Source: Nocardia nova NBRC 15556
Lineage (GTDB): Bacteria > Actinomycetota > Actinomycetes > Mycobacteriales > Mycobacteriaceae
Assembly: GCF_001613005.1 (NCBI RefSeq)
Contig: NZ_BDBN01000035.1
Location: 1-64,000, forward strand
Direction of reading: 5' to 3'
Length of the DNA stretch: 64,000 nt
In this document: piece by piece, positions 1-18,878 of the stretch
Numbering within the stretch: the stretch's first letter is position 1
Layout of the letters: each line of letters starts with the position of its first letter
Made by a program: the position numbers and the translations under genes
Notes under the pieces: model-generated
What the model saw: only the letters and a program-made list of their open reading frames with translations
The model's database searches: none
What the model was told of the DNA's origin: nothing

Positions 1-1
1 C

Positions 2-10078
<10,077 letters not shown>

Positions 10079-10083
10079 GCCGG

Positions 10084-10128
10084 AAAGGCCGGTGCACGGG
10101 GTGCGGTCGCATCTCGGCACCGGCTTTT
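10084..10128 (+). terminator. Rho-independent terminator after the NRPS gene
   Basis: A perfect 8-bp stem (gccggtgc at 10088-10095, gcaccggc at 10117-10124) is followed directly by tttt. The flanking aaag/tttt bases can extend the pairing. It begins 6 bp after the NRPS stop codon, which separates the NRPS from the ABC exporter transcript. Confidence 0.8.
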
Positions 10129-10305
10129 CCCATCCGCCACTGCTGAACTCGGGCAGCGCTCGGAAGAAGCGTTCGCTGCGCCTTTCCACCGGAAACGGGT
10201 AGGACCGTGAGCGCCGACGTAGAGTCGAGACAGTTCACAGCACAGACCGGGCGGGGCGGCTTCTCCTCGCGTGGGCCGTGGCGAGGCTCTGCAGAGGAGG
10301 GGGAC

Positions 10306-11073
10306 ATGGAAACAATCACCGCACCCGCGCTGGAGTTGAGCGGGCTGTACAAGCGGTTCGGTGGGCCGTGGGTTGTCGACGGGGTGAGTCTGGCGGTGCC
10401 GCCGGGGTCGTTCTTCGGGCTGGTGGGGCCCAACGGCGCCGGGAAGACCACCACGTTGTCCATGGCCGTCGGATTGTTGCGGCCCGATGCCGGGCAGGCG
10501 CGGATCTTCGGCGCCGACGTGTGGGCGGATCCGGTGCGCGCCAAGACGATCGTCGGCGTATTGCCGGACGGTCTCGCGCTCCCGGAGCGGCTCACCGGAC
10601 GTGAATTGCTCACCTACACCGGGCTTCTGCGCGGTCTGCCGCCGGCGACGGTGGCCGAGCGGGCGCAGGAACTGCTCGCGGTCCTCGAGCTGATCGAGGC
10701 GGAAAACACTCTGGTCGTGGACTATTCGGCCGGTATGCGCAAGAAAATCGGGCTCGCCACCGCACTGCTGCACGGACCCAAGCTGTTGGTGCTCGACGAA
10801 CCGTTCGAGGCGGTGGATCCGGTGTCCGCCAGCACTATTCGCACGATTCTGCGGCGGTTCGTCACCGCCGGTGGCTCCGTGGTGCTGTCGAGTCATGTGA
10901 TGGCGTTGGTGGAAAACCTGTGCGATCACCTCGCCGTCATCGACAAGGGGAGGGTGGTCGCCGCCGGTTCGGTCGCCGAGGTGCGGGGGGAGGGCAGCCT
11001 CGAGGAGGCGTTCGTCCGGCTGGTGGGCGGACGCATCGGGGGAGACGAGGGCCTGTCGTGGTTGGCGTCCTGA
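10306..11073 (+). CDS. ABC transporter ATP-binding protein
   Basis: A 255-residue ABC ATPase of the ABC-2 exporter type. It has Walker A GPNGAGKTT, a signature region reading YSAGMRKK instead of LSGGQ, Walker B LLVLDEP and an H-loop SSHVM. I chose the ATG at 10306 because GAGGAGGGG ends 3 nt upstream; a GTG at 10207 would add 33 poorly structured residues. The permease gene overlaps the 3' end by 16 nt, so the two probably form one complex. The substrate cannot be told. It lies behind the NRPS terminator, so export of the peptide is possible but not shown. Confidence 0.9.
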   Translation: METITAPALELSGLYKRFGGPWVVDGVSLAVPPGSFFGLVGPNGAGKTTTLSMAVGLLRPDAGQARIFGADVWADPVRAKTIVGVLPDGLALPERLTGRELLTYTGLLRGLPPATVAERAQELLAVLELIEAENTLVVDYSAGMRKKIGLATALLHGPKLLVLDEPFEAVDPVSASTIRTILRRFVTAGGSVVLSSHVMALVENLCDHLAVIDKGRVVAAGSVAEVRGEGSLEEAFVRLVGGRIGGDEGLSWLAS

Positions 11074-12635
11074 TCCGCATGCGCTGGCGGCTGACCGTCC
11101 GCGCGATGAACAACGGACGGGCTGCGGTCGGCTTCTGGCTCGGTCTGGTCTTCGGGATACTCGCCGCCGTCGCCACCGCGGTGGTGATGGCGGCGGCCGG
11201 CCACGCCTGGGATACCCGCGCGGCGATCAATGTGGCCGCGACGCTGTACGCGGTGTGGACGCTCGGCTGGCTGGCCGGCCCGATCATCACCGGCAGCAGC
11301 GACGAAACACTGCAGCCCGAACACTTCCGGCTGCTGCCGCTGAGCTATCGCCAATTGGCGATCGGTCTCGCGGCGGTCGCCTTCACCGGGCCGGCCGGTG
11401 CGGTCAACCTGATCGCCTTCGCCGGACTGGTCGCGCTCGCAGCACAATTGGGGGTGGTACCGACCCTGTTCGCGGTGGCCGGGATGTGCCTGCAACTGAT
11501 CTTCGTGGTGCTGCTCTCCCGCGCGGTACTCGCGTGGATCGGCGCCGCGATGCGTTCGCGCCGCGGTCGCGATCTCGGTGTCGTCCTGGCGGGCCTGACC
11601 GGCCTCGCCTACTACCCCCTGCAACTGCTGGTGTCCTATCTCGGGCCGCGCCTGGAGCACGTATCGCCCGGCCTGGGCGCGACCCTGCGAATCCTGCCCT
11701 CGGGATGGGCGCCCTACGCGGTCCAAGCGGCCGAGGAAGGTCACTGGTGGTTCGGCGTCGGGGCCCTGGCGGGACTCGCCGCGCTGTCGGCGCTGCTGTG
11801 GCAGGCGTGGGCGGTACTGCTGCGCCGGCGCCTCACCACCACGGCCGCGCCCGCCGGACCCGTTCGCGCACAGGCGGGTTCGGGACGCCTCGACCGGCTG
11901 GTCCGCCCGACACCGGTCGGCGCGGTGGTACTCAAGGAATTGCGCACCTGGTCGCGCGACGGCCGGCGGCGGGCGGCGCTGCTACCGCTGATGCTCATCG
12001 GCGTGGTCCTGCCGCTCTTCCTCGGACTGCAGAACGGTGGCGCGAGCCTGCCTTTCGCGGGCGTGTTCGTGGTGTGGATGGCCGCGATGGCCAGCGCCGA
12101 CATGTACGCCTTCGACGGCACCGCCCTCTGGCACACCCTGGTCATTCCGGGTGCCGTGCGCGCCGACGTCCGCGGCCGCATGATCGCCTGGCTCCTGATG
12201 GTCGGCCCGCTCGCCGTGGTGCTCACACTCGTGCTCCCGGGTGCGGCCGGGCGCCCGCAGATGTATCCGTGGGCGGTATCGACGCTGCCGGTGGTGGTGG
12301 GCGTCGGCGTGGCGGCGTCGATGTTCCTGTCGGTCTACGCCGCGTATCCGCTTCCGCAGCAACGCGGTAACCCCTTTGCCGGCAATTCCGGTAATCCGGG
12401 ATGTGCGCGGGCGCTGGTCCAGTTGGCGGTCGGCTTCGGTCAGCTCGTGGTGAACCTGCCGGTGCTCGGCCTGCTCGCGCTGGGCGCCTATCTCCACAAC
12501 GCCCTCGTGCAATGGTCGGCGCTGCCGGTCGGAATCGTCCTGGGTGCCGGCGCCGCACTGCTCGGCGCACAGGTGGCCACCCGCCGCGTCGAAGCCCGCG
12601 GGCCGGAACTGCTGGCCGAGGTGAAACCGCGCTGA
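11058..12635 (+). CDS. ABC transporter permease, multi-spanning membrane protein
   Basis: A 525-residue protein with many hydrophobic segments, among them those near GFWLGLVFGILAAVATAVVM, the GPAGAVNLIAFAGLVALAA stretch and several in the second half. It has no catalytic motif. The size and its coupling to the ATPase fit a large fused ABC-2-type permease. The start is taken as GTG 11058, with CGAGG 8 nt upstream, inside the end of the ATPase gene; ATG 11079 is the alternative. Translation is probably coupled to the ATPase gene. Nothing downstream on this strand is tightly linked. Confidence 0.8.
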   Translation: MVGVLIRMRWRLTVRAMNNGRAAVGFWLGLVFGILAAVATAVVMAAAGHAWDTRAAINVAATLYAVWTLGWLAGPIITGSSDETLQPEHFRLLPLSYRQLAIGLAAVAFTGPAGAVNLIAFAGLVALAAQLGVVPTLFAVAGMCLQLIFVVLLSRAVLAWIGAAMRSRRGRDLGVVLAGLTGLAYYPLQLLVSYLGPRLEHVSPGLGATLRILPSGWAPYAVQAAEEGHWWFGVGALAGLAALSALLWQAWAVLLRRRLTTTAAPAGPVRAQAGSGRLDRLVRPTPVGAVVLKELRTWSRDGRRRAALLPLMLIGVVLPLFLGLQNGGASLPFAGVFVVWMAAMASADMYAFDGTALWHTLVIPGAVRADVRGRMIAWLLMVGPLAVVLTLVLPGAAGRPQMYPWAVSTLPVVVGVGVAASMFLSVYAAYPLPQQRGNPFAGNSGNPGCARALVQLAVGFGQLVVNLPVLGLLALGAYLHNALVQWSALPVGIVLGAGAALLGAQVATRRVEARGPELLAEVKPR

Positions 12636-12778
12636 ACCCCTCCGGGAGATTCGCCGGAATCTGACGATTTCGGCCGCGCCCCTGACCCTTCCGGCCGTCG
12701 CCATCGACCGGCCCGGATTCCTGGCGTTCCATTTCAGCAGGCCGCATGTGCGACCGGATGCTCCCGCTGGAAGGAACG

Positions 12779-13663
12779 ATGATGACCGAGTACGTGACGC
12801 TCGAACACGGACGGCTCGCCTGCGATCTGGTCGGGGACGGACCGCTGGTGGTGCTGTCGCACGGCATGGGCACCCTGCGCCAGGACTTCCGCTTGCTGCT
12901 CGGGCCGCTGGCCGCGGCGGGGTACCGGGTGGTCAACGTCGATATGCGCGGGCACGGCGAGTCCGGTACGGAGTGGCCCTCGGTGACCGGGAAGGCCGCC
13001 ATCAGCCGCGCCGATGTAGCGGCGGACCTGCTGGGCGTGATCCGGCACTTCGGCGGCCCGGCGGTGATCGTCGGGCACTCGCTGTCGGGCGGTTCGGCGA
13101 CGATCGCCGCGGCACAGGCTCCGGAGCTGGTGAGCGGGATCGTCGAGATCGGACCCTTCACCCGCACACAGCGGCTGCACGTCGGCGCTCTGCTCGGCAG
13201 CCGCCGATACCGCCGCGGCATGGTTCGCCTCGCCCTCACCATGACACTGAAGTCGATGCCCTGGTGGCGGCGCTACCTCGACGTCGCGTATCCGACCAAG
13301 CCCGCCGACTACGACCGCTACCTCGCCGACGTGGAGAGCATGCTGCGCCGGCCCGGCCGGTTTGCGGAATTCATGAAGACCGGACAGACCACTCCCGCCG
13401 ACGCGCATGCCCGATTGGCTGAGGTCCGCTGTCCCGCCCTGGTGATCATGGGTTCGGCCGACCCGGATTTCGCCGATCCCGAGGCCGAGGCGAATGCTAT
13501 CGTCGCCGCGCTGCCGGACGGTGTGGGTCGCGTCGTCATGATCGAGAACGGGGGACACTACCCGCATGCGCAATCGGCAGATGATGTTGCGGCAGCGATC
13601 ATTCCGTTCCTCCGCCGGTGCGCGGCGCGGGACGAGAGCGCCGAGGTCCGGCGCGCCGTGTGA
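12779..13663 (+). CDS. Alpha/beta hydrolase
   Basis: A 294-residue alpha/beta-hydrolase-fold enzyme. The oxyanion region is LSHGMGT, the nucleophile is Ser101 in GHSLSGG, the acid is probably the Asp in GSADPDF, and the catalytic His is in GGHYPH. The DMRGHGES segment is typical of the family. GGAAGGA stands just before the double ATG (12779/12782); a longer start at 12746 would place this ribosome site inside the gene. No substrate can be read from the sequence. The gene is transcribed alone, followed by a regulator gene about 100 bp downstream. Confidence 0.88.
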   Translation: MMTEYVTLEHGRLACDLVGDGPLVVLSHGMGTLRQDFRLLLGPLAAAGYRVVNVDMRGHGESGTEWPSVTGKAAISRADVAADLLGVIRHFGGPAVIVGHSLSGGSATIAAAQAPELVSGIVEIGPFTRTQRLHVGALLGSRRYRRGMVRLALTMTLKSMPWWRRYLDVAYPTKPADYDRYLADVESMLRRPGRFAEFMKTGQTTPADAHARLAEVRCPALVIMGSADPDFADPEAEANAIVAALPDGVGRVVMIENGGHYPHAQSADDVAAAIIPFLRRCAARDESAEVRRAV

Positions 13664-13764
13664 CGTGCGCGCCCTGGTGCGTCCCTGCCGGATGCGCGGG
13701 GGAGTCTCGCCACGGTTGGCCGTCGACCGTGGCGGCCGCCCCGCCCGGCTGCGATGATGGCGAA

Positions 13765-14799
13765 ATGCCCGCGCCGCGCACCATCGTCTTCGTCGTCTAC
13801 GAGGGCATGCAGTTGGTCGAATTGGCCGGGCCGATGGACGTTTTCGGCACCGTCAACACGATGAGCGCCGAAACCGCCTACCGACTCCTCACGGCGTCGC
13901 CGCACGGCCGGTCGATCGAGGCCGACGGCGGCCTGACCCTCGGGGTCGGGCATTCGCTGCACGACCTCGCCTCCTCCGCCGCCGAGATCGACACCCTGGT
14001 GGTCGTCGGCGGCCGGATCTCCGGGCCGGTTTCGGCGGAGGTGGTTCGCGAATTACCCGCCCTCGCAAGGAAATCCCGTCGGGTCACCTCGGTGTGTTCC
14101 GGCGCGCTGCTGCTCGCGGCGGCCGGCCTGCTCGACGGCTACCGGGCCACGACCCACTGGGGTGCGGCCGATCTACTGGCCCGCTCGTATCCTCGCGTCG
14201 TCGTCGAACCCGACCGCATCTATGTTCACGATCGCAACCGCTGGACCTCGGCGGGTGTCTCCGCCGGCATCGACCTCGCGCTGGCCCTCGTGGAGGACGA
14301 CCACGGCCGGGAGATGGCTCAGCAGGTCGCTCGCGCTTTCGTCGTCTTCACCCGGCGCTCCGGCGGTCAGACGCAATTCAGCGCCCAGTTGCGCATGCAG
14401 CCGGCGCGCACCCCCGCGATTCGCGCCGTCCAGCAATGGCTGCCCGATCACCTCGCCGGCGATCTGGCGGTGTCCGCGCTGGCTCGGCGCGCGGGCATGA
14501 GCGAACGTCATTTCGCCCGCGCGTTCCGTGCCGAAACCGGTAGTACCCCAGCGGCGTTCGTCGCCGAACTGCGCCTGGAAGCGGCCCGGCGCCTGCTGGA
14601 GTCCACCGAACTCACCGTCACCGCCATCGCCCGCGTGGTCGGCTACCGCCACGGCGAAACGCTGCACCGAGCCTTCGTCCGCCGCCTCGCCACCACGCCC
14701 GAGGCCTACCGCCGGCAGTACGCCGACGCCGGCCTCGGCACGCCGGCGGCAGAGCCGGTGGTCAGCGCAGCCCGGGGATCCGCATCGTCTCCGCCATGA
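13765..14799 (+). CDS. GlxA-type AraC family regulator (DJ-1/PfpI-like domain + AraC HTH)
   Basis: A 344-residue two-domain transcription regulator. Residues about 5-175 form a class-I glutamine-amidotransferase/DJ-1-like domain with the nucleophile-elbow Cys111 (SVCSGA). Residues about 215-320 form an AraC/XylS helix-turn-helix pair (LARRAGMSERHFARAF; VTAIARVVGY). In this family the N-terminal domain is thought to sense a small molecule rather than act as an enzyme. The start is the ATG at 13765; upstream in-frame starts give sequence unlike the family. Its 3' end overlaps the 3' end of the convergent SGNH hydrolase gene by 38 bp. The target is unknown; the adjacent hydrolase gene is a candidate. 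Confidence 0.9.
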   Translation: MPAPRTIVFVVYEGMQLVELAGPMDVFGTVNTMSAETAYRLLTASPHGRSIEADGGLTLGVGHSLHDLASSAAEIDTLVVVGGRISGPVSAEVVRELPALARKSRRVTSVCSGALLLAAAGLLDGYRATTHWGAADLLARSYPRVVVEPDRIYVHDRNRWTSAGVSAGIDLALALVEDDHGREMAQQVARAFVVFTRRSGGQTQFSAQLRMQPARTPAIRAVQQWLPDHLAGDLAVSALARRAGMSERHFARAFRAETGSTPAAFVAELRLEAARRLLESTELTVTAIARVVGYRHGETLHRAFVRRLATTPEAYRRQYADAGLGTPAAEPVVSAARGSASSPP

Positions 14800-15877
14800 T
14801 GCGGGCGCCCTCGTCGTTGAGGTGCAGGCCGTCGCCGCTGTCGAGATCCGGGTGGATGAAGTCGGGCCGCTCCGGATCCGCGACGGCGGCCGCCACATCG
14901 AAGACGGCGTCGAAAACCGTTGTGGTCCGCAGCCATTCGTTGACGACGACGCGCACCGGCAGGGCCGGAGCCACATTGACCTCCGGATAGATCACCCCGG
15001 CGAAGGGGCCGATCGTGTTGGCGTAGATCGGCAGTCCGGCGGCGTGTGCCCGCGCGGCGAGTTCGGTGTACCCGGCGATCAAATCTTCGGCCGCGGCCAC
15101 CTCGCCCAGCCCGATGTCGTTGATGCCGAGATTGACCACCACATGGGTGACGCCCGGTACGTCGAGCACGTCGCGGTCGAACCGAGCCAGAGCGCGTTCG
15201 CCGACCTCGTCGGTGAGCAACTGGTTGCCGCCGATGCCCTGGTTGACCACCCAGCCGCGGGTCAGCATCGAATTCAGCGCGTCGACGGAGCGGCGATTCG
15301 CGCCGAGCGTGGTCCCGGCGCCGTCGAACCAGGAGTCACCGAAAGCCACCACGACGGGGGTGTCCGCGTCGGCGAGCACGTCGACACCGGTGACGTAGAA
15401 GCGCGAGGCGACCTCCTCCACCTCGGAGAGGTCCGGATCGGCGGTGTGATCACCGGCGACCACGGCGGCGATCTCCATCGGCTGATGCGAGAAGGTGGCG
15501 AGTCCGGTCGCCCCGGGCAGATACAGGCTCAGCAACAGATCGTCGCCGCCGTTCACCGCGAGATCGACGGTGTCGCTGACCATTTCGCCACCCGCCGGGA
15601 TGCGCACCGTGTCCACCCCGTCGAAACGCAACACGGTATCGGTTTCGGCGATCGTGGCGAATCCGTTCTTGCGCAGGGCGATTCGAGCCGCGCCGATCTC
15701 CAGTGTGTCGCGTCCGTACCGATTGCTCAATCGCACCCGAAGCCGTCGGCCGCCACCGGCCATGTGCAGCACCTGACGCACGGTCTGATCGGTGAACTCC
15801 CGGGGTTCGGTCAACTGGAACTGCTCGTAGGGGCTGATGATCGCGGAGCGGAATCCGGCGAGCCAGGTGCTGGTCAT
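14762..15877 (-). CDS. SGNH/GDSL-family hydrolase
   Basis: A 371-residue esterase-like protein. The C-terminal two thirds hold the SGNH blocks: FGDSWFDG (Ser), NQGIGGN (Gly), NLGINDI (Asn) and DGLHLN (Asp and His). The first ~170 residues look like a beta-rich accessory domain. No signal peptide is evident. The start is ATG 15877, preceded by GGAGA. The gene is divergent from a MarR-type regulator, and its promoter (-35 TTGACA, -10 TATTAT) is embedded in a long inverted repeat, so repression by that regulator is likely. The substrate is unknown; carbohydrate or lipid ester is usual for the family. Confidence 0.88.
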   Translation of the reverse strand: MTSTWLAGFRSAIISPYEQFQLTEPREFTDQTVRQVLHMAGGGRRLRVRLSNRYGRDTLEIGAARIALRKNGFATIAETDTVLRFDGVDTVRIPAGGEMVSDTVDLAVNGGDDLLLSLYLPGATGLATFSHQPMEIAAVVAGDHTADPDLSEVEEVASRFYVTGVDVLADADTPVVVAFGDSWFDGAGTTLGANRRSVDALNSMLTRGWVVNQGIGGNQLLTDEVGERALARFDRDVLDVPGVTHVVVNLGINDIGLGEVAAAEDLIAGYTELAARAHAAGLPIYANTIGPFAGVIYPEVNVAPALPVRVVVNEWLRTTTVFDAVFDVAAAVADPERPDFIHPDLDSGDGLHLNDEGARIMAETMRIPGLR

Positions 15878-15890
15878 GACATCTCCATTT

Positions 15891-15948
15891 AGTTGACGTG
15901 AGGAATATCCTCGCAGCAATAATATGAAAGATATTCCTCATGTCAACT
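15891..15948. promoter_or_regulatory. Divergent promoter region with an 18-bp inverted repeat, probable MarR operator pair
   Basis: AGTTGACGTGAGGAATAT (15891-15908) is matched by its reverse complement at 15931-15948 with one mismatch over 18 bp, separated by 22 bp. On the minus strand TTGACA (15941-15946) and TATTAT (15919-15924) are 16 bp apart and make a consensus-like promoter for the SGNH hydrolase. The right arm covers that -35 box and lies just upstream of the marR -10 box. This fits a repressor controlling both genes. Confidence 0.75.
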
Positions 15949-15969
15949 ATCCGCACGGCAACTGTGCGT

Positions 15970-15975
15970 TAGGCT
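15970..15975 (+). promoter_or_regulatory. -10 box TAGGCT of the MarR-type regulator gene
   Basis: TAGGCT ends 6 nt before the GTG start at 15982, the spacing expected for a leaderless transcript in actinobacteria. No ribosome-binding site lies between. The right arm of the inverted repeat sits where the -35 region would be. Confidence 0.6.
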
Positions 15976-15981
15976 GACGGC

Positions 15982-16464
15982 GTGGAGCACACGCACGACG
16001 CCGACGTCTTCGACGACCCGCGCCTGACCGATATCGGGATGCTGTTCGAAGCGACCAACGGGATCCGCCGCAAACTCGAGCCGAGTTGGACTGCGAACGG
16101 GCTGTCGCTGCTGGATTTCGCCGCGCTCATGCGGCTGAGCCGCTCGCCCGGCCGCCGGCTGCGGATGACCGATCTGGCCGATCAGGCACAGCTGTCGACC
16201 AGCGGCGTCACCCGTCTGGTGGACCGGCTCGAGCGCAACGGATTCGCCCGGCGCCAGCCCGATCCGAACGATCGCCGCAGCTCCTACGCCGCCCTCACCG
16301 CCGCCGGCGCGACCCGGCTGGCGAAGGTACTGCCGGAATATCTGAAGATCCTCGACACCTGGTTCTACGGTCAGCTCACCCCGGAGCAGTGCGAGGCACT
16401 GATCGGCGGCCTGCGGATCATCCGTGACGCCACCTTTCCGGAGGCGGGCCGGATCTCCGAGTGA
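15982..16464 (+). CDS. MarR family transcriptional regulator
   Basis: A 160-residue winged-helix regulator. The recognition segment is MTDLADQAQLSTSGVTRLVDRLE, followed by the wing RRQPDPNDRRSSYAALT, both typical of MarR. The GTG at 15982 is chosen because a TAGGCT box precedes it by 6 nt. It lies divergent from the SGNH hydrolase with the shared inverted repeat between them, so it likely represses that gene and itself. The MFS pump gene 183 bp downstream on the same strand is another plausible target. Confidence 0.92.
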   Translation: MEHTHDADVFDDPRLTDIGMLFEATNGIRRKLEPSWTANGLSLLDFAALMRLSRSPGRRLRMTDLADQAQLSTSGVTRLVDRLERNGFARRQPDPNDRRSSYAALTAAGATRLAKVLPEYLKILDTWFYGQLTPEQCEALIGGLRIIRDATFPEAGRISE

Positions 16465-16584
16465 CACCTCGGCCCCGAGCTGTCGACCGGTCGCCGACCG
16501 TTCCGCAGCCGCATAGCCGAATGCTCGCGTTCACCGCACGGTCCGGTATCGCCCGGTCCCTATTGCCGAGATTCGCCCGGTTCG

Positions 16585-16609
16585 ACTCGTAGACTCGACC
16601 GATACGAGT
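16585..16609. promoter_or_regulatory. Short palindrome upstream of the MFS pump gene, possible operator
   Basis: ACTCGTA (16585-16591) and TACGAGT (16603-16609) form a perfect 7-bp inverted repeat around an 11-bp centre. A TAGACT box at 16590-16595 overlaps the left arm. The pump start is 38 bp downstream. It does not resemble the MarR repeat at 15891-15948, so a different regulator may act here. Confidence 0.35.
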
Positions 16610-16647
16610 TACTTCCCAGCGACACCGGTCGACGACGGGAGCGGCGC

Positions 16648-18411
16648 ATGGCTGATCACGTTCGAACAGACGCTGAACTCGGTTCGCCACCCACCGGTGC
16701 CAGACGGTGGTACGCCCTCGCGGTCCTCGCGCTGGGGCTTGCGATGGTGACGCTGGACGGCACAGTCGTCGGTGTGTCGCTGCCGACGATCATCGGTGAT
16801 CTCGGACTCGATTTCACCCAGGCGCAGTGGGTCTTCTGCGTGTATTCGGTGGTGCTCGCGGTTCTGCTGATCGTCGTCGGCCGGATCGGTGACCGGTACG
16901 GCCGGCGCGTGATCTTCGTGCTCGGGGTGCTGATCTTCGTCGGCGGCAGTCTGTTGTCCGCCTCCGCGGATTCGGCGAGTCCGCTCATTTGGGGCCGGAT
17001 CGTGCAGGGGATCGGCGGTGCGGCGGTCGTGGCGGGATCACTGGGCACGGTTGCGGCGATGTTCCACGGGCGCGCGCGCGTCATCGCGTTCACCGCGTGG
17101 GTGGTCGCTCCGGCCGGAGCGGCGGTCGTCGGCGCGGCGCTGGCCGGGTGGTTCATCGACTCCTTCACCTGGCCGTGGATCTTCCTGATCAACGTGCCGA
17201 TCGCGGTGGTCGTGCTGCTCGGGACGGTTCTCGTGCCCGAAACCCGCATCGGCGGTTCGGCCACCGGACCGGATGTGGACGGCTGGCTGCTCAGTACGGC
17301 CGGGTTCGCGCTGGTGATCTTCGCTCTCATCGAGGGCGAGCGTTACGGCTGGGTGCGGCCGCGGCGGGAGTTCACCGTGTTCGGGGTGACCTGGTCGATG
17401 CAATCGGCGAGTTCGCCCATACCGTTCGTGCTCGCTGTCGGCGTGTTGCTGCTGGTGCTGTTCGTCTTCTGGGAAAGACACCGGGTGAGGGTGGAACATG
17501 CCGCGCTGGTGGACTTCTCGCATCTGCGCGATCCCCGGCACTGGGGTGACGGCGCGGCCCTGCTGATCGCGGCGGCACAGTTCGGAGTGCTCTTCGTGCT
17601 GCCGCTGTACCTGGTGAACTGCCTCGGGTTGTCCACGCTGCGAACGAGTTCGATTCTCGTGGTGCTGACCGGCTGCGCGCTGATCTCGGCGATCCTGACC
17701 GCCGGGCCGCTGCGGGCGGTACCTCCGCTGTGGCTGATCCGGATCGGCCTGGCGATCGCGTTGCTCGCGATGGCGGTGACCGCGCTGGCATTGACCTCGA
17801 CTATTCCGGCGTGGGCCCCGACCGTGCTACTCGCCTGCTACGGAATCGGACTCGGGCTGGCCTCCGCCCCGTTGACGGCGAATATCCGGCGCACCGGCGC
17901 GGGCACCGTGGCATCGGATCCGGGATCGATCACCGCGGCCACCGCCCGGCCCGCCGGTGCCGCGCTCGGCGTGGCGGTCCTCGGCAGTATCCTCTCGATC
18001 GGTCTCGGCCACTTCCTGCCCGATCGGCTGAGCTACGTCCCCGGCCTGACCGCGCGGGCCGCCGGCGCCGTGGGTGCGGCCACCCGCGATTCGGCGGGCG
18101 ACGCGATCGTCGGACTGCGTACCCAGCACGCGCCGACCGCGGTCACCGACGCGCTGGCCAACGGCTTCGCCGACGCGACTCGGGTGGCGCTGCTCGGCGT
18201 CGCGGTGGTGCTGCTGCTGGCCTTCGTGGTGGCCACGCGCATCCCGCCCGAGGCCCAGCAGATCGACACCGATCAGATCGATGCCGAACCGCCCGGTGCC
18301 GAACCGCCCGGTGCGGTGGCCCGCCACCGGGTCACCGAGCGGCCGGAGGCGGCGCGCCGGATCACCGACGAGGAGGGCGCCGCGCCGGTCGAACGCGGCG
18401 AAGCGACGTAG
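16648..18411 (+). CDS. MFS drug efflux transporter, DHA2 (EmrB/QacA) type
   Basis: A 587-residue membrane protein with about 14 predicted spans. Motif A reads GRIGDRYGRR; motif C-like segments are GLAMVTLDGTVVGVSLP in TM1 and a Gly/Pro/Ala-rich fifth helix. These features and the length match drug:H+ antiporters of the DHA2 family. The C-terminal ~45 residues are a charged cytoplasmic tail with a small AEPPG duplication (near 18285-18315). The start is ATG 16648, with GGGAGCGG upstream. It is convergent with the NUDIX gene (28 bp apart). Regulation by the upstream MarR protein is plausible but unproved. Confidence 0.9.
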   Translation: MADHVRTDAELGSPPTGARRWYALAVLALGLAMVTLDGTVVGVSLPTIIGDLGLDFTQAQWVFCVYSVVLAVLLIVVGRIGDRYGRRVIFVLGVLIFVGGSLLSASADSASPLIWGRIVQGIGGAAVVAGSLGTVAAMFHGRARVIAFTAWVVAPAGAAVVGAALAGWFIDSFTWPWIFLINVPIAVVVLLGTVLVPETRIGGSATGPDVDGWLLSTAGFALVIFALIEGERYGWVRPRREFTVFGVTWSMQSASSPIPFVLAVGVLLLVLFVFWERHRVRVEHAALVDFSHLRDPRHWGDGAALLIAAAQFGVLFVLPLYLVNCLGLSTLRTSSILVVLTGCALISAILTAGPLRAVPPLWLIRIGLAIALLAMAVTALALTSTIPAWAPTVLLACYGIGLGLASAPLTANIRRTGAGTVASDPGSITAATARPAGAALGVAVLGSILSIGLGHFLPDRLSYVPGLTARAAGAVGAATRDSAGDAIVGLRTQHAPTAVTDALANGFADATRVALLGVAVVLLLAFVVATRIPPEAQQIDTDQIDAEPPGAEPPGAVARHRVTERPEAARRITDEEGAAPVERGEAT

Positions 18412-18439
18412 CGATCCCGGCGGCCGACATTCCCCCGGA

Positions 18440-18838
18440 TCACCAGTCGATCAGATCGAGTTCGTGCAGGCGCCGGAAGACCAGCATCGAGCCGGGCGCG
18501 ACATGCGGCATGGCCGCGTACTCGCCGACGGTGAAATAACGCAGTTCGGCGATCTCGCTGGTCGGCGTCGGTTCGCCGGTGAGGTCCGCGATGAAGCAGG
18601 TCATGTGCAGCGCGGTACCGGGCGTGTGCCCGTACGCCTCACATTCGAAGACGCCGAGTTCGTCGTGGGCCGCCACGTCGACACCGAGTTCCTCGCGCAC
18701 CTCGCGGTACAACGCCTGCACCGGTGATTCACCGGGGTCGATCTTCCCGCCCGCCATGTAGAACACCTCTTTGCCGGTCGAACGTGCCTGCAGCAGACGG
18801 CGATTCCGGATGTGCGCGAGTGCGGCGGTGCGAATCAT
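18440..18838 (-). CDS. NUDIX hydrolase
   Basis: A 132-residue NUDIX-fold protein. The full box lies at residues 31-53: GKIDPGE, then REVREELGV, matching G-x5-E-x7-R-E-x2-E-E-x-G. It would hydrolyse a nucleoside diphosphate linked to another group; the substrate is not evident. ATG 18838 has GAAGG 8 nt upstream, and upstream codons give non-family sequence. It is the last gene of a minus-strand run (cupin, DyP, encapsulin, membrane protein, NUDIX) with short gaps, so it may be cotranscribed with the encapsulin genes. It carries no encapsulin targeting peptide. Confidence 0.88.
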   Translation of the reverse strand: MIRTAALAHIRNRRLLQARSTGKEVFYMAGGKIDPGESPVQALYREVREELGVDVAAHDELGVFECEAYGHTPGTALHMTCFIADLTGEPTPTSEIAELRYFTVGEYAAMPHVAPGSMLVFRRLHELDLIDW

Positions 18839-18878
18839 AAAGGGAGCCTTCACGATACGGTCGGTGCGGGCGGGGAGC

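Noticed and set aside
10207..10305. Longer GTG start for the ABC ATPase
   Set aside because: The extra 33 residues do not resemble the family, and the strong ribosome site lies just before the ATG at 10306.
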